A DNA stretch of 64,000 bases from Nipponacmea schrenckii (GCA_030562195.1 CM060199.1:13846338-13910337), one strand, 5' to 3'; positions 14,571-26,809 are shown, numbered from the stretch's first letter. Numbers and translations are program-made. Notes: a model not told the origin generated them from the letters alone.

Positions 14571-15280
14571 ACATGAGAATAATTTTTAGACATTACTGTA
14601 AGCCTGCGCTAGTACCTGTTGTTGAATAGTGACTACTACCAATAGTAACTGGTTCCTTTTCAACCACCCCAATCTTCAACACAAAATAAGAAACAGAAAA
14701 CCAATAGGCCTATGTTGAACAATCTTCTCTTCCCCATTTCTTTTAAAGATGGGTTGCCTCATTAATTAGAGCCAAAGTAAGCTTACTAATTGATTAATTG
14801 GGGTTTCTAATGAATAGTCCATGCATTCTCAAAATCAAAAGACCTATGTGGACGTAGAAATGCTTGTGGAATCTATTTGACTCTTATCTTCTTTGAAACG
14901 CTAAATTTAGACTCCATGTTTGTTCACATGAGAATAATTTTTAGACATTACTGTAAGCCTGCGCTATTACCTGTTGTTGAATAGTGACTACTACCAATAG
15001 TAACTGGTTCCTTTTCAACCACCCCAATCTTCAACACAAAATAAGAAACAGAAAACCAATAGGCCTATGTTAAACAATCTTCTCTTCCCCATTTCTTTTA
15101 AAGATGGGTTGCCTCATTAATTAGAGCCAAAGTAAGCTTACTAATTGATTAATTGGGGTTTCTAATGAATAGTCCATGCATTCTCAAGTTCAAAAGACCT
15201 ATGTGGACGTAGAAATGCTTGTGGAATCTATTTGACTCTTATCTTCTTTGAAACGCTAAATTTAGACTCCATGTTTGTTC
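14571..15280. repeat. Tandem duplication, two units of about 355 bp
   Basis: Unit 1 (14571-14925) and unit 2 (14926-15280) both start ACATGAGAATAATTTTTAGA and are nearly identical base for base. The second half of the unit plus following DNA to about 15680 recurs at 49833-50375, so the duplication arose within a dispersed repeat. Confidence 0.85.
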
Positions 15281-15680
15281 ACGTGACCAAATGACGTCAT
15301 ATGAATAAAGGCGTCTAAAAATTGATTTTGTATTTTATTGTAAGTTAGTTAAAACTTATTTACATTAATTCATAATGTTTTTACAAAATGATATTTAAAC
15401 GTTTTATTGCCTTTTGCTAGAGGTAATAAATGGAATACCAAAATGCCATTGTTGTTGTGGAAAATATTAAGGAATGTGGGCAATAACAACAGCGTCCGGT
15501 TACGTCATGATTTATGTACCGATTTGACAGACTGGATGATCAAAAAAAGATCAACGACATTTGAACGACATTTGAGACTTGACGTACCTACCTATGCTAC
15601 CGTGGGAATTCCGGTCATAATTAGCCTAGTTAATTAATGACATGTGGTATTTTTCCCAGTCATTAGAACACCACTACTTT
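15125..15680. repeat. Dispersed repeat copy (sister at 49833-50375)
   Basis: Shares the AAAGTAAGCTTACTAATT start, the CCAAATGACGTCATATGAAT stretch, a 'ATTGTTGTTGTGGAAAATAT' block and a common end near GTATTTTTCCCAGTCAT with 49833-50375, in the same orientation. No coding capacity or clear inverted ends were seen; superfamily unknown. Confidence 0.7.
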
Positions 15681-15984
15681 CTATTGATATAAGTATTACC
15701 GGTCCAATTATGGTATATATATATATAGGTAAAGATGAAGTACACATATATGAAAATAAGGGAAGGCAACTTTAAAATAACCACAAGAAAGTATCCAAAA
15801 ACACGTGGGCATTGGTTAACCTGTTGCACGCTACACAAACAAAGGTAAAACATTTGTTGGTTAAAAACCAAAGGATTACAGATTAAATGAACTACTTTAT
15901 ATGTGACTATATTATGCATGCAAATACGTAAATCACAACAAAAATGGCACTGAAATAGTGAAATAGTCTTTTATTTATCTGCAG

Positions 15985-16032
15985 AATCCGTCTTTTATTA
16001 ATGTCATGACCGACGTTAATAAAAGACGGATT
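15985..16032. repeat. Terminal hairpin, 17-bp perfect stem
   Basis: AATCCGTCTTTTATTAA (15985-16001) is perfectly inverted at 16016-16032 with a 14-base loop. A second small palindrome CGCGGAT-T-ATCCGCG follows at about 16035-16050. Hairpins at the end of the transposon may be recognition structures. Confidence 0.8.
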
Positions 16033-16270
16033 GCGCGGATTATCCGCGGATTTAAAAAAAAGCTGGTCTCTTCGCCGTGACTATAATCCGCAGAATTTTA
16101 AAAAGCAGTCGATTTATATGAAAGTACTAATTTTAAGTAAACCTGTAACCAGTACCAGAGACTGGAAAAATTGCGAATTTAACAATTAAATGGGCGTTCC
16201 TGCCATGTTTCTCGTCCTACCTTATTTGGAATAATTGACAGTTATCGAGAAGTATTGAAAACCTATAGAC

Positions 16271-16715
16271 ACATGTGCGGTTCTACTCATATTACATACT
16301 ATTGTGGAAACTGACTTTAATGGATTGTAGGTTAAACTCATAAATCGTCATTTCTTATGAAAACTGTTTTAAGTGTGACATACGTAAATGTACTGTACAT
16401 AAGATGACGTCATTGAGAAATCCCTGTAGCCTACCCTGCTCAACTAACGCTTGATTTGTCGTCAAAGGGTAACAATGGTATTTCTTTTGGGAATTGAAGT
16501 TCATGGGTGTATGAATGATAAATAAATCGGCATATGAAAGTTGAATTAAAGCAGATCGACTTACTTTATTGTTTAAATTTGATTGCACACCAAGTACCCC
16601 CACCCCTTGTTGCCGTAATATTGGAAATCCTGGATCAGTCATGCCACTCAGACAGGAAGTTAACACTACAGTTTAGTTCCACATCGCGCTTACATGTGCG
16701 GTTCTACTCATATTA
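16271..16715. repeat. Unit 1 of a tandem duplication (unit 2 about 16691-16720 plus 21434-21830)
   Basis: The unit begins ACATGTGCGGTTCTACTCAT and runs about 420 bp. It is repeated directly afterwards, but the second copy is interrupted 30 bases in by the Gypsy element and resumes at 21434. The copies differ at scattered positions only, so open frames shared by both (minus strand) are not evidence of coding. Confidence 0.8.
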
Positions 16716-16720
16716 CATAC

Positions 16721-16924
16721 TGTTACGATGTTACAACAGCAATCTAATGCTTGGGTAAAACCAATCTGGCTTCCAATTAATAACATCTAAAATATGACAC
16801 CTTTTATTATCAAGCCCCGACATAGTACATACTAGTTTACACTGCACGTGGTGCGTAATAATACATTCATATATATTAGTCAGTGATGCGGTAAAGTCCG
16901 TTTCTCAATACCGCTTACGTAACA
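16721..16924 (-). repeat. 3' LTR of Gypsy element 1
   Basis: 204 bases starting TGTTACGATG and ending CTTACGTAACA, so the ends are TGTTAC...GTAACA inverted repeats. Matches the other LTR except at 16846. Confidence 0.95.
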
Positions 16925-16940
16925 TCTCCCTCCTTTTATA
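16925..16940 (-). promoter_or_regulatory. Polypurine tract
   Basis: On the minus strand TATAAAAGGAGGGAGA abuts the 3' LTR, the expected site of plus-strand priming in LTR retrotransposons. Confidence 0.8.
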
Positions 16941-17043
16941 AGACATTGGAAAATAATAAACATTGGACATTCAAAATAAATCTGAGAGCTCTATACCTTA
17001 AAGCTTACTAATACGAAACTTGTAGTATTCAATAATGATGACA

Positions 17044-20000
17044 TTAACGATACCTTAATGGTTTCCTAACTATACGACCTGATCTGGTTCTGAATGGTTC
17101 ATTTTGCTGTGGCACAATATTAGGAGCTCTAGGAGGTCTAAAAACAATATTCTCTTGAGGGACAGGCTGAGCATAGTTATTGTGTACATTATCATTGTTA
17201 GGCAAATCTAAGATGTCATCATCTACTGAATCATCATCAAAATTAATATCAGTTATCTTATCATTTACAACACGCAAATGACGTCTATTCCTACGAAACA
17301 GTCCTGTAGACGTCTTCACAATATAAGATCTAGGATTAGCAGTCTTTTGATAAACAACTGCAGGAGTTTGCCAATGTCTTTCATGATCCAACTTGACTAA
17401 GACTCTATCTCCCTCCTTTAAGAGGCTAAAATCACTATTTCTAGCATGTTTATTGTAGTTATGTTCGTATCTAGTTCTATGTTGCGTGTCATGTTGTTTC
17501 ACGACAGTTAAATCTGGCCATGATGGATTTAAATTAGCAGGCAATGTTGGCAAAGTGGTACGCAACTGACGACCCATAAGGAGTTGGGCTGGGCTTGATT
17601 TTGTTGATTCCATAGGCGTTGCGCGATAATTTAAGAGAGCAATCATTGGATCTGATTGATTCAAAATGTTTTTAGCAGTCCTGACCGCACGTTCTGCTTC
17701 CCCGTTAGCTTGAGGGTAATGGGGACTAGTAGTGATATGTGAGATACCATATTTTACACAAAAGTCACGAAAATCTTTTGAACTGTACTGAGGACCGTTG
17801 TCCGAAACTAAACTTTCCGGAATACCGAATCTTGCAAATATCTCACAAAGTTTTGAAATCACATAACGACTAGTTGTGGATGTTAACTGAACAATCTCTA
17901 AGAACCTAGAAAAATAGTCAACCACTACCAAATATTGTGTATTCCTAAATGTAAACAAGTCTGTGGCAACTTTTTGCCAAGGTCGCTCAGGCAAATTACT
18001 CGGAATTAATGGTTCCTTTTGTTGACTAGGTTTATTCTGCAAAAAATGAGAACAAGACAGCACTTTATTAGTAATATCAACAGTTATTTTAGGCCACCAA
18101 CAAGACATGTTGGCTCGTTCGCGACACTTAGTTAATCCTAAATGTCCTCCATGTAATCGTTGCAATATTTCTGAGCGCATACTCGTAGGAATTATAATTC
18201 GACTTCCAAATGTTAATAATCCATTCACTACACTAATTTTATCTCAAACTGAGAAATAAGGTTTTATGTCCTGGCGAATATCGCGATCATATTGTGGCCA
18301 TCCATATTGTGAGTATGCTAAAACAGTTTTCAAAGTTTCATCTTGATCTGTTAAACGTTTAATATTCTCTAATTGATTGTCAGTTACTGGCCATGTTGAA
18401 ACAATGGAATTCACATATGAATCCACTTCACTCTCTAAATCACTAATTTCCGATTGTGGCAATGGACTTCGCGATAATGTCGCGATAATTAGAGTTTTCC
18501 CTGGCCTATATTCGGCAATAGGCTTAAATCTCATCATTAGCATTAACAATCGTTGGCAACGAATAGGCACTTGATCTATATCCTTTCTATTTATTAGCGG
18601 CACTAATGGCTTATGGTCAGTTATAAGAATATAAGAATCTAATCCATATAAATAACGAGAAAATTTCTCACTGGCCCATACAGATGCAAGGCATTCCTTT
18701 TCAATTTGCGCGTAGCGTTTCTCTGCGTCTGTGAGAGTTCTAGAACAGAATGCTACGGGTTTCCAATCTAGACCATGTTTCTGCATCAATACACCTCCGA
18801 TACCGTACTGACTAGCATCGGCACTGATTAACGCCGGTAAATTAACGTCAAATATTTTCAAAACTGGGGCACAAGTTATCATGTCCTTCACCTTGTCAAA
18901 TGCCGCTTGTTGAGCCGGACCCCAAGACCATATCACATCTTTTCGTAATAGTTCATTAAGAGGTTGGAGTACTGTTGAAAGATTGGATAAATAAGCTCCA
19001 AGATAGTTTATCATTCCAAGAATGCGTTTTAATTCAGTCATACATGTTGGTTGTTCCAACTCTTTAATAGCTCGAACTTTGTATTCATGTGGCCTAATGC
19101 CTTCATTGTCAATAGTGTGACCTTACAAATCCATTGTAGTTTGTCGAAATAAACACTTTCTTTTATTCAATTTTAGTCCTGAATCCTTTATCCGTTCAAG
19201 AACTGCTGACAAATAACGATCATGTTCTTGAATTGTCTCTCCAAACACAAAGATATCATCCATATAAACTGATGAACCCTTTAATCCTTCTAAGAGTTCT
19301 GACATTTTTCTCATGAAAATCTCTGGTGCACTTGTGATTCCGAATGGCAATCTACGGAAACGATAACGACCATTCGGTGTAATAAATGTTGTCAGTTTAC
19401 GACTCTCTAAGTCCAACGGAATTTGATGAAAACCTGAAGAAGCATCTAAACGGCTAAAATATTTATTGTTATTTCCTGACATTTTGCTTAAAATATCTTC
19501 CAAACTGGGCATTATATATCGTTCGCGCTTAACGGCTTTGTTGAGCTGTCTTAGATCAACACATACGCGAATACGACCGTCTTTTTTCACAACAGGAATG
19601 ACTGGGGCGCACCAATCTGATGGTTCTGTCACCTTTTCAATGATTTCCTGTTCTACCATACGGTTTATTTCCTTGTTAAACTTTTCTATCAACGGTATTG
19701 GAATCCGTCTAGCTGTATGTACAGCAAATGGTACTGCGTCATTATCAATCACAATTTTCACAGGGTCACCTTTAAGAAGACCTATATCTCCAAAGATAGT
19801 ATTGTCTATTTCTAAACTATCACAGGTACTAGTATTTAACTTGATAAGTCCAAGATTTACAGCATCAGTTCGACCTAGCAGGCTATGAACAAAACTTCCT
19901 TGAAGAACGTAAATTCTTGTAGTTATATGTTTATCTTTAAACATAATGTCAGTCACAAAATATCCAATACAATTCAATGTACCACCTGGACTACGGAATG

Positions 20001-21130
20001 TCAATTTAGAATGCAATAAAGTTGGAAATGTACCAAGACTACGATAAGTTTTCTCTGAAATCACAGTGGCATCTGCACCTGAGTCTATTTTAAACTTGAT
20101 TATCGTATTTTCTAAAATCAGCTTCACATTCCATACTGGTTCAGAATCTCCAACATTTTCTGAATAAATTGATCCAAGAAAGCAATCATTTTCGCTTGTC
20201 TGTTGATCAGTTTCATCTATGTCAACACTGTCATTATAATTTACAGTTAAAGGGAAGTAACTACTGTCATCATAATCCCTTGTGGTCTGAGTCAACTCAC
20301 GAATATTCTTGGTCCTGCAACAAACTGCATAATGACCTACTTTTTGACACTTGCGGCACACTGAATTTTTAGCCTGGCAAAATTCCTCACGTCTATGTCG
20401 ACGGTTACATTGATTACACTGTCTTCCAGTAAAGTTTTGTGTTCTCATATTATATGAGCTTTGTTGACGTTGACCACGAAATTGAACTTTCCCGGTAGGA
20501 TGCTTGGCACTATTTCTTCTGTTAACGAATTTCTGGAAAATGGCTTCTATCTCCCTTTTCATATTTTTATCGGTCAAATTCGACTCTTCAGCAATCGCAC
20601 CGGATGCTGTTTTGTTTTGACTTTTCACCATTTCACTATTCCTTGCGATTTCGATCGCTCTTTCTAATGTCAATTGATTTTGCAATTGCAATTTCTGCGA
20701 AACAGTTTTGTCTAAGAGTCCAGCAACGAGCGTGTCTAAAATTCTTTCGTTCTTTGTATTTCCAAACTCACAGGTTTCGGCAAGTTCATATAATTTCCTG
20801 ACGAACGATTCAACAGTTTCACCGTCATTCTGTTTATTTTTATTAAACTGGGCACGTAAAAACACAAGATTACGTCCTGGCAAGAAATAGTTCTCGAATT
20901 TATCTTTCACAACATCAGTCTTTTTTCTGATCATTATTTTCGAAAGTGAAACTAGAAAATATGTGCTCGGCTTCTGATTTAAGGCAGTAAATGAGGGCAC
21001 TAACCTGTACTTCTCCCTCATCCTCGTTTAATTTTGAGGCTAATCTGTAGCGAATAAAGCGTTGTATCCAAGGACGCCAATTTGATGGGTCGGTAAAGTT
21101 GAACGGTTCTGGTGGTTCAAACTTGGACAT
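17044..21130 (-). pseudogene. Gypsy element 1 gag-pol, lightly damaged
   Basis: Gag begins at 21130. Next come a nucleocapsid-like region with a CCHC knuckle (C-R-K-C-x4-H-x4-C, near 20,320-20,360), an aspartic protease (D-S-G-A-D-A, near 20,080), reverse transcriptase with Y-M-D-D (about 19254-19265), RNase H (D-A-S-x-Y-G and T-D-H-K-P-L, 19059-18244), and integrase (18228-17044) with its D, D and E catalytic residues in T-D-L-F, S-D-N-G-P and N-G-E-A-E contexts, ending in a basic tail. Breaks: a one-base shift at the A6 run near 20925-20945 within gag; TAA at 19123-19125 and TGA at 18244-18246, both leaving the same frame open beyond. The second Cys of the integrase HHCC finger appears to be Phe (C-S-H-F). 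The TGA would fit deamination of a CGA codon. Confidence 0.92.
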
Positions 21131-21216
21131 GATGGCGGCTACTTATTTCCACACCGATGCAAACTTCAAACTTGAATTTAATCAAAATACTTCACTGTCC
21201 TGCAATTTAATGCTTT

Positions 21217-21229
21217 ACTTCTGACACCA
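21217..21229 (-). promoter_or_regulatory. Primer-binding site of Gypsy element 1
   Basis: TGGTGTCAGAAGT on the minus strand directly follows the 5' LTR. It is complementary to a tRNA 3' end (…CCA), the usual minus-strand primer site. I cannot name the tRNA with certainty. Confidence 0.8.
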
Positions 21230-21433
21230 TGTTACGATGTTACAACAGCAATCTAATGCTTGGGTAAAACCAATCTGGCTTCCAATTAATAACATCTAAA
21301 ATATGACACCTTTTATTATCAAGCCCCGACATAGTACATACTAGTTTACACTGCCCGTGGTGCGTAATAATACATTCATATATATTAGTCAGTGATGCGG
21401 TAAAGTCCGTTTCTCAATACCGCTTACGTAACA
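21230..21433 (-). repeat. 5' LTR of Gypsy element 1
   Basis: Second copy of the 204-base LTR. It carries the promoter for the element, though no TATA box was confidently placed. Confidence 0.95.
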
Positions 21434-22279
21434 CATACTATTGTGGAAACTGACTTAAATGGATTTTAGGTTAAACTCATAAATCGTCATTTCTTATGAA
21501 AACTGTTTTAAGTGTGACATACGTAAATGTACTGTACATAAGATGACGTCATTGAGAAATCCCTGTAGCCTACCCTGCTCAACTAACGCTTGATTTGTCG
21601 TCAAAGGGTAACAACGGTATTTCTTTTGGGAATTGAAGTTCATGGGTGTATGAATGATAAATAAATCGGCATATGAAAGTTGAATTAAAGCAGATCGACT
21701 TACAGTTTTGTTTAAATTTGATTGCACACCAAGTACCCCCACCCATCGTTGCCCTAATATTGGAAATCCTGGATAAGTCATGCCAATCAGACAGGAAGTT
21801 AAAACAACAGTTGAGTTCCACATCGAACTTACTTCCCCCTTTCCCAGGCTCGGACCAGGGTGTCTCTGAACAACCGGCCATGAGGTGAATTCATTTTACC
21901 CTCGTCCAGAGTCCATAACCGCCGGCACTCTGAGTCGGACGCCCTTTTCCACGGCATTCAAAACCAAAACTATGCCCGCTTGTTGAGACTCGGTGTGAAA
22001 TTTTGCACGTTTGGCGTGCCATATATTATGTCCGCGGGTACCAATGGCCACCGAGAGATGGCGAATGTTGTCGACCTACGTTTCGCCGTACTATGTCGTC
22101 GGGGAGCAGGCTAATCTTTTGTCTGTAGGCCTACACTTCATTGGGCCAGGTTCGATGGGGGCCAACCTTAAGACCTAACCGTAACAACCGTAATAAAGCG
22201 TCGCCTTTTGTCTATTCTTTATGCATATTTTGTTATTTACATAAGGTATATAGTTCTTGACATCATTTATACTAGAGGA
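21434..22279. other. Body of the inverted-end element (second tandem unit and unique DNA)
   Basis: 21434-21830 is the rest of duplication unit 2. 21831-22279 is a more GC-rich segment, unusual for this window, with no open frame that looks coding. Confidence 0.6.
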
Positions 22280-22360
22280 CTGCGGATTATAGTCACGGCG
22301 TAGAGGCCTGCTTTTTATACGCCCACATGAAATGGGGGGCGTATATTGTCGTCACCCACA

Positions 22361-22417
22361 TCCGTCCGTCCGTCCGTCCGTCCGTCCGTCGGTCCGCCCG
22401 TCCGTCCGTCCGTCCGT
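22361..22417. repeat. (CCGT)n microsatellite
   Basis: About 14 imperfect CCGT units inside the 5' part of the tandem-repeat element. The equivalent tract sits at 46815-46861 in another copy and, as (GGAC)n, at 39873-39890 in the inverted copy. Confidence 0.9.
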
Positions 22418-23262
22418 CCACAATTGCTCGTAAACACTCTACACGGTGTAATTCTTGACGGATTTAGATGAAACTTAATATGAGTGTTTATGATCACGCA
22501 AGGATGAACCCTATTGAAAATCAGCGAAATCGGAAAAAAATTAGTATGAGTTTGTGCCCTTGTTCTTGAATGGCTCGTAAACACTCTACAAAGTGCAATT
22601 CTTGACCGATTTTGATGAAACTTGGTGTGAGAGTATGTTATAACTCAAGGATAAACCCTATCGAAAATCAGCGAAATCGAAAAACATTTAGTATGAGTTA
22701 TTGCCCTTGTTCTTGAAAACGCGTTCAATTTTAGCTTGTAAACACTCTTGAGAGAACAATTTTTAATGGATTTTAATGAAACTTGGCCTGAGTATTTGTT
22801 ATCACCCAAGGATGAAGCCTATTGAAAACCAGTCAAATCGAAAAAAAATTAATATCAGTTATTGCCCTTGTTTTTGAAAACGCGTTCAATTTTTAGCTTG
22901 TAAACACTCTACAAAGCACAGTTATTGACCGATTTTGACGAAACTTGCTGAAATTGTTTAATATCACCCAAGAATGAACCCTTTTGAAAATAGCACATAT
23001 CGAAATATATTTAATAGGAATTATTGCCCTTGTTCTATAAAATGTGTTGGATTTTTGCCTTGAAAACACTCTACAAGTCACAATTCTTGAGCGATTTTGA
23101 CATAACTTGGCATGAGTATTTGTAATCACCTAAGGATGAACCCTATTGAAATTCATTTAAATCGAAAAATATTTAATATCAGTTATTGCCCTTGTGTTTG
23201 AAAACGCGTTCAATTTTAGCTTGTAAGCACTCTAGAAAGAACAATTCTTAATGGATTTTGAT

Positions 23263-25749
23263 AAAACTTGGCTTGAGTATTTGTTTTTACCCAAGGATGA
23301 ACCTTATTGAAAATCAAATAAATCGAAATATATTTAGTGTCAGTTATTGCCCTTGTGTTTGAAAACGGGTTTAACTTTTTGGCTAATAAACACTCTAGAA
23401 GGTACAATTCATGACCTATGTTGACAAAACTCACTGAAATTGTTGGATATCGCAATGGATGAGCCTAATTGAAAATTAAAAATATCAAAATATATCTAAT
23501 ATGAATTATTGCCCTTGTTCTTTTAAACGCGTTCGATTTTTGTCTCGTAAACACTCTACATGGCACAATTCTTGATGGATTTCGATGAAACTTGGTGTGA
23601 GAGTCTGTTATAACTCAAGGATGAACCCTATTGAAAATCAGCTAAATTGAAAAAAATTTTAGTATGAGTTACTGCCCTTGTTCTTGAAAACGCATTCAAT
23701 TTTAGCTTGTAAACACTCTAGAAAGAACTATTCTTAATGGATTTTGATTAACTTTGGCTTGAGTATTTGTTTTGACCCAAGGATGAACCCAATTATAAAT
23801 CAAATAAATAGAAATATATTTAGTGTAAGTTATAGCCCTTGTTCTTGAAAACGCGTTCAATTTTAGCTTGTAAACACTCTAGAAAGAACAATTTTTAATG
23901 GATTTTGATGTAACTTGGCTGGAGTATTTGTTGTCTCCCAAGGATGAACCCTATTGAAAATCGAAAAATATTTAGTACAAGTTATTGACCTTGTTTTTGA
24001 AAACGCGTTCAATTTAACTCGCAAACACTCTAGAAAGAACAATTTTGAATGGATTTTGATGAAACTTGGCTTTAGTATTTGTTTTCTCACAAGGATAAAC
24101 CCTATTGAAAATCAGATAAATCGAAAAATATTTAGTGTCAGTTATTGCGCCTGTTTTCAAAAACGCTTTCAACTTTTGGCTTGTGAACACTCTAAACATT
24201 CCTTTTTGACAAAACTCGCTGAAATTGTTTAATATCAACCAAGGATGAGCCTTATTAAGAATTAAAAATATCAAAATATTATTAAGGGTGAACCCTATTG
24301 CAAATCATAAAAATACCGAAAAATATTTAATGAGTTGTTATTAGGTACAATTCTTGACAGTTTTTAATGAAACTAGAGACCCTAGAATAAAATAGGTTGG
24401 TAGGTTGAATAATTCATTCCACTTATTGTAACCTTACTGAAAAGTTTTTATTTGAAATAAATGCTGCCAGTGGGCGTATATTACCTTGCCTGGCAAGCTA
24501 TCTTTTTAAAACTTGGCTTGAGTATTTGTTTTTACCCAAGGATGAACCTTATTGAAAATCAAATAAATCGAAATATATTTAGTGTCAGTTATTGCCCTTG
24601 TGTTTGAAAACGGGTTTAACTTTTTGGCTAATAAACACTCTAGAAGGTACAATTCATGACCAATGCTGACAAAACTCACTGAAATTGTTGGATATTGCAA
24701 GGGATGAGCCTAATTGAAAATTAAAAATATCAAAATATATCTAATATGAATTATTGCCCTTGTTCTTTTAAACGCGTTCGATTTTTGTCTCGTAAACACT
24801 CTACATGGCACAATTCTTGATGGATTTCGATGAAACTTGGTGTGAGAGTGTGTTATAACTCAAGGATGAACCCTATTGAAAATCAGCAAAATCGAAAAAA
24901 TTTTCAGTATAAGTTACTGCCCTTGTTCTTGAAAACGCATTCAATTTTAGCTTGTAAACACTCTAGAAAGAACTATGCTTAATGGATTTTGATTAACTTT
25001 GGCTTGAGTATTTGTTTTTACCCATGGATGAACCCTATTATAAATCAAATAAATAGAAATATATTTAGTGTCAGTTATAGCCCTTGTTCTTGAAAACGCG
25101 TTCAATTTGAGCTTGTAAACACTCTAGAAAGAACAATTTTTAATGGATTTTGATGTAACTTGGCTGGAGTATTTGTTGTCTCCCAAGGATGAACCCTATT
25201 GAAAATCGAAAAATATTTAGTACAAGTTATTGACCTTGATTTTGAAAACGCGTTCAATTTAACTCGTAAACACTCTAGAAAGAACAATTTTGAATGGATT
25301 TTGATGAAACTTGGCTTTAGTATTTGTTTTCTCACAAGGATAAACCCTATTGAAAATCAGATAAATCGGAAAATATTTAGTGTCAGTTATTGCGCCTGTT
25401 TTCAAAAACGCTTTCAACTTTTGGCTTGTGAACACTCTAAACATTCCTTTTTGACAAACTCGCTGAAATTGTTTAATATCAACCAAGGATGAGCCTTATT
25501 AAGAATTAAAAATATCAAAATATTATTAAGGGTGAACCCTATTGCAAATCATAAAAATACCGAAAAATATTTAATGAGTTGTTATTAGGTACAATTCTTG
25601 ACAGTTTTTAATGAAACTAGAGACCCTAGAAAAAAATAGGTTGGTAGGTTGAATATTTCATTCCACTTATTGTAACCTTACTGAAAAGTTTTTATTTGAA
25701 ATAAATGCTGCCAGTGGGCGTATATTACCTTGCCTGGCAAGCTATCTTT
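23263..25749. repeat. Tandem duplication of about 1,244 bp inside the tandem-repeat element
   Basis: 23263-24506 and 24507-25749 match almost base for base, including the element's 3' terminus (24430-24506 equals 25670-25749). The element therefore has two copies of its own 3' end in tandem. The junction near 24503 joins TATCTTTTT to AAAACTTGGC. Confidence 0.9.
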
Positions 25750-25822
25750 AAAATCCGCGGATTGTGTGTCACGACATTAATAAAAGACGGATTCTGCAGA
25801 TTAATAAAAGTCTTTTATTAAC

Positions 25823-26809
25823 GCCGCTGTTCATCCAAGCATTCGGGATCCTCAGGTCTATCCATATTTGAATGCATAAATACCCTTACTGGTCAAGTTT
25901 TTTTTATCAAAAAGCCAACGTTCATTAAAATATCATGTTTTTATTTTTTTTACAAAAGTATAAATTTTCAACTTTCAATCAACCTTTCAATCCACACTAA
26001 GTCTTGCAACATTTCTTTTCACGCTTTTCTGGCTTGTCATTGACTAATTTCGTCTTGAATCGCGTGAGGTCTGAGAAGTGTGTGGAGGCTGTGGGATGCT
26101 TGCTATCTCATAAAGATTTTGAAATTTTCAAAATTTGCTATATATTTACATCGTACTATCAGCGTTAAAAAACATAACAATGCGCAAACCTATACATAAC
26201 AAAGTTGTGTCGTTGCTTGTCTGTGTGTCACTGAAATGTTTTGGTCGTGCTTTCGCGTAGATAGTTCAACTTTTAAGTTTTTAGTAGTGAAAAATTGTTT
26301 TGATATCTTTGATTCATGGATAAAGGCTTGATCAACCAGCTAGACGAATTTCTTTAATCTTAAGATCTCATACAATAGAGGAAGACTACTTACCGCATAC
26401 CTGAAATTAAATTACTGTTTAGTTTCATTGTATTTTTTAGCTGATAAAACGAATCTTCAGAATAATCGTTCCACTTGTCTTCAAACATACAACAGAAAAG
26501 ACAGATAAATCCCTTACCGGACCAAATATTTGCCATATATGCAAAAAATGAAAAGAATCCCGTAACAACTAACCACAATTAAAGAATTCGGGTAAATATT
26601 TCCGATTGATCCAAAAAACCGCAACACAATATCGCAATGGAGGTCTAAAACAGGAATATTAGGAGCAACCATGTAAATTTTTACACACTCTAGTGTGACA
26701 AATAGCGCAGCAAAGTACTCTTTTATTAAGAAACCATTTCTTTGAACAACCCATAACACTCCCAAGGTCAAGCCTAGATTGCTTCAACGACGAAAAATTA
26801 ATCAAAGAT
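25823..26809. other. No gene supported
   Basis: Minus-strand frames at 26390-26578 and 26514-26771 are hydrophobic and overlap each other in different frames. A donor-like GTAAGT occurs after the first. They could be decayed exons of a membrane protein, but there is no consistent model. Confidence 0.35.

Larger units (their letters stand above)
16721..21433 (-). mobile_element. Ty3/Gypsy LTR retrotransposon, nearly complete
   Basis: LTRs at both ends, flanked by a 5-bp direct repeat CATAC (16716-16720 and 21434-21438). Transcribed leftwards: 5' LTR on the right, then primer-binding site, gag-pol, polypurine tract, 3' LTR. The two LTRs show a single substitution (A at 16846 versus C at 21355) over about 204 bases, which means a recent insertion. 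The coding region is nevertheless broken by one frameshift and two in-frame stops. Confidence 0.95.
22312..25749 (+). mobile_element. Tandem-repeat-bearing element, pearl / non-autonomous Helitron type
   Basis: Starts TTTTTATACGCCCACAT, whose GGGGGGCGTATA partner a few bases on makes a terminal hairpin. It is followed by a (CCGT)n tract (22361-22417), then diverged tandem repeats of about 130-160 bases (recurring phrases: AAACACTCTA, GATTTTGATGAAACTTGG, AAGGATGAACCCTATTGAAA, TTATTGCCCTTGTT), and an end GGGCGTATATTACCTTGCCT followed by a small GCAAG hairpin and TCTTT. The same ends bound 46766-47886, and a truncated inverted copy lies at 38920-39936. The layout (flank, ACGG-type microsatellite, core tandem repeats, hairpin end, no ORF) is that of the bivalve pearl/CvE/MgE-type repeats, regarded as non-autonomous Helitrons. 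Family assignment is inference. Confidence 0.7.
15964..25822. mobile_element. Large inverted-end DNA-transposon-like element, containing nested insertions
   Basis: The left end (15964-16092) and the right end (25747-25822 plus 22280-22312) are inverted copies. Outer block: TCTGCAGAATCCGTCTTTTA ... TTAATGTC(A/G)TGAC ... CCGCGGATTT. Inner block: CGCCGTGACTATAATCCGCA. On the left the two blocks are contiguous; on the right they are split by the tandem-repeat element 22312-25749, showing that element came later. Net of the Gypsy element and the tandem-repeat element the body is about 1.7 kb with no transposase, so it is probably non-autonomous. No target duplication was found. Alternative: two independent copies of a short hairpin-ended repeat in opposite orientation. 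Confidence 0.6.

Noticed and set aside
16355..16666. 103-residue minus-strand frame, repeated at 21494-21823
   Set aside because: It lies in a recent tandem duplication, so conservation is expected without selection; no recognisable motif.
20925..20945. A6 run in gag as a programmed frameshift site
   Set aside because: The shift needed is +1 within gag itself, far from a gag-pol border; a simple indel is likelier.
22893..25492. Many short open frames sharing words in both strands
   Set aside because: They reflect the tandem repeats of the element, with similar frames on both strands, and no domain.
26390..26771. Hydrophobic minus-strand frames that might be a membrane-protein exon
   Set aside because: The two frames overlap, no start or consistent exon borders, and no neighbours.
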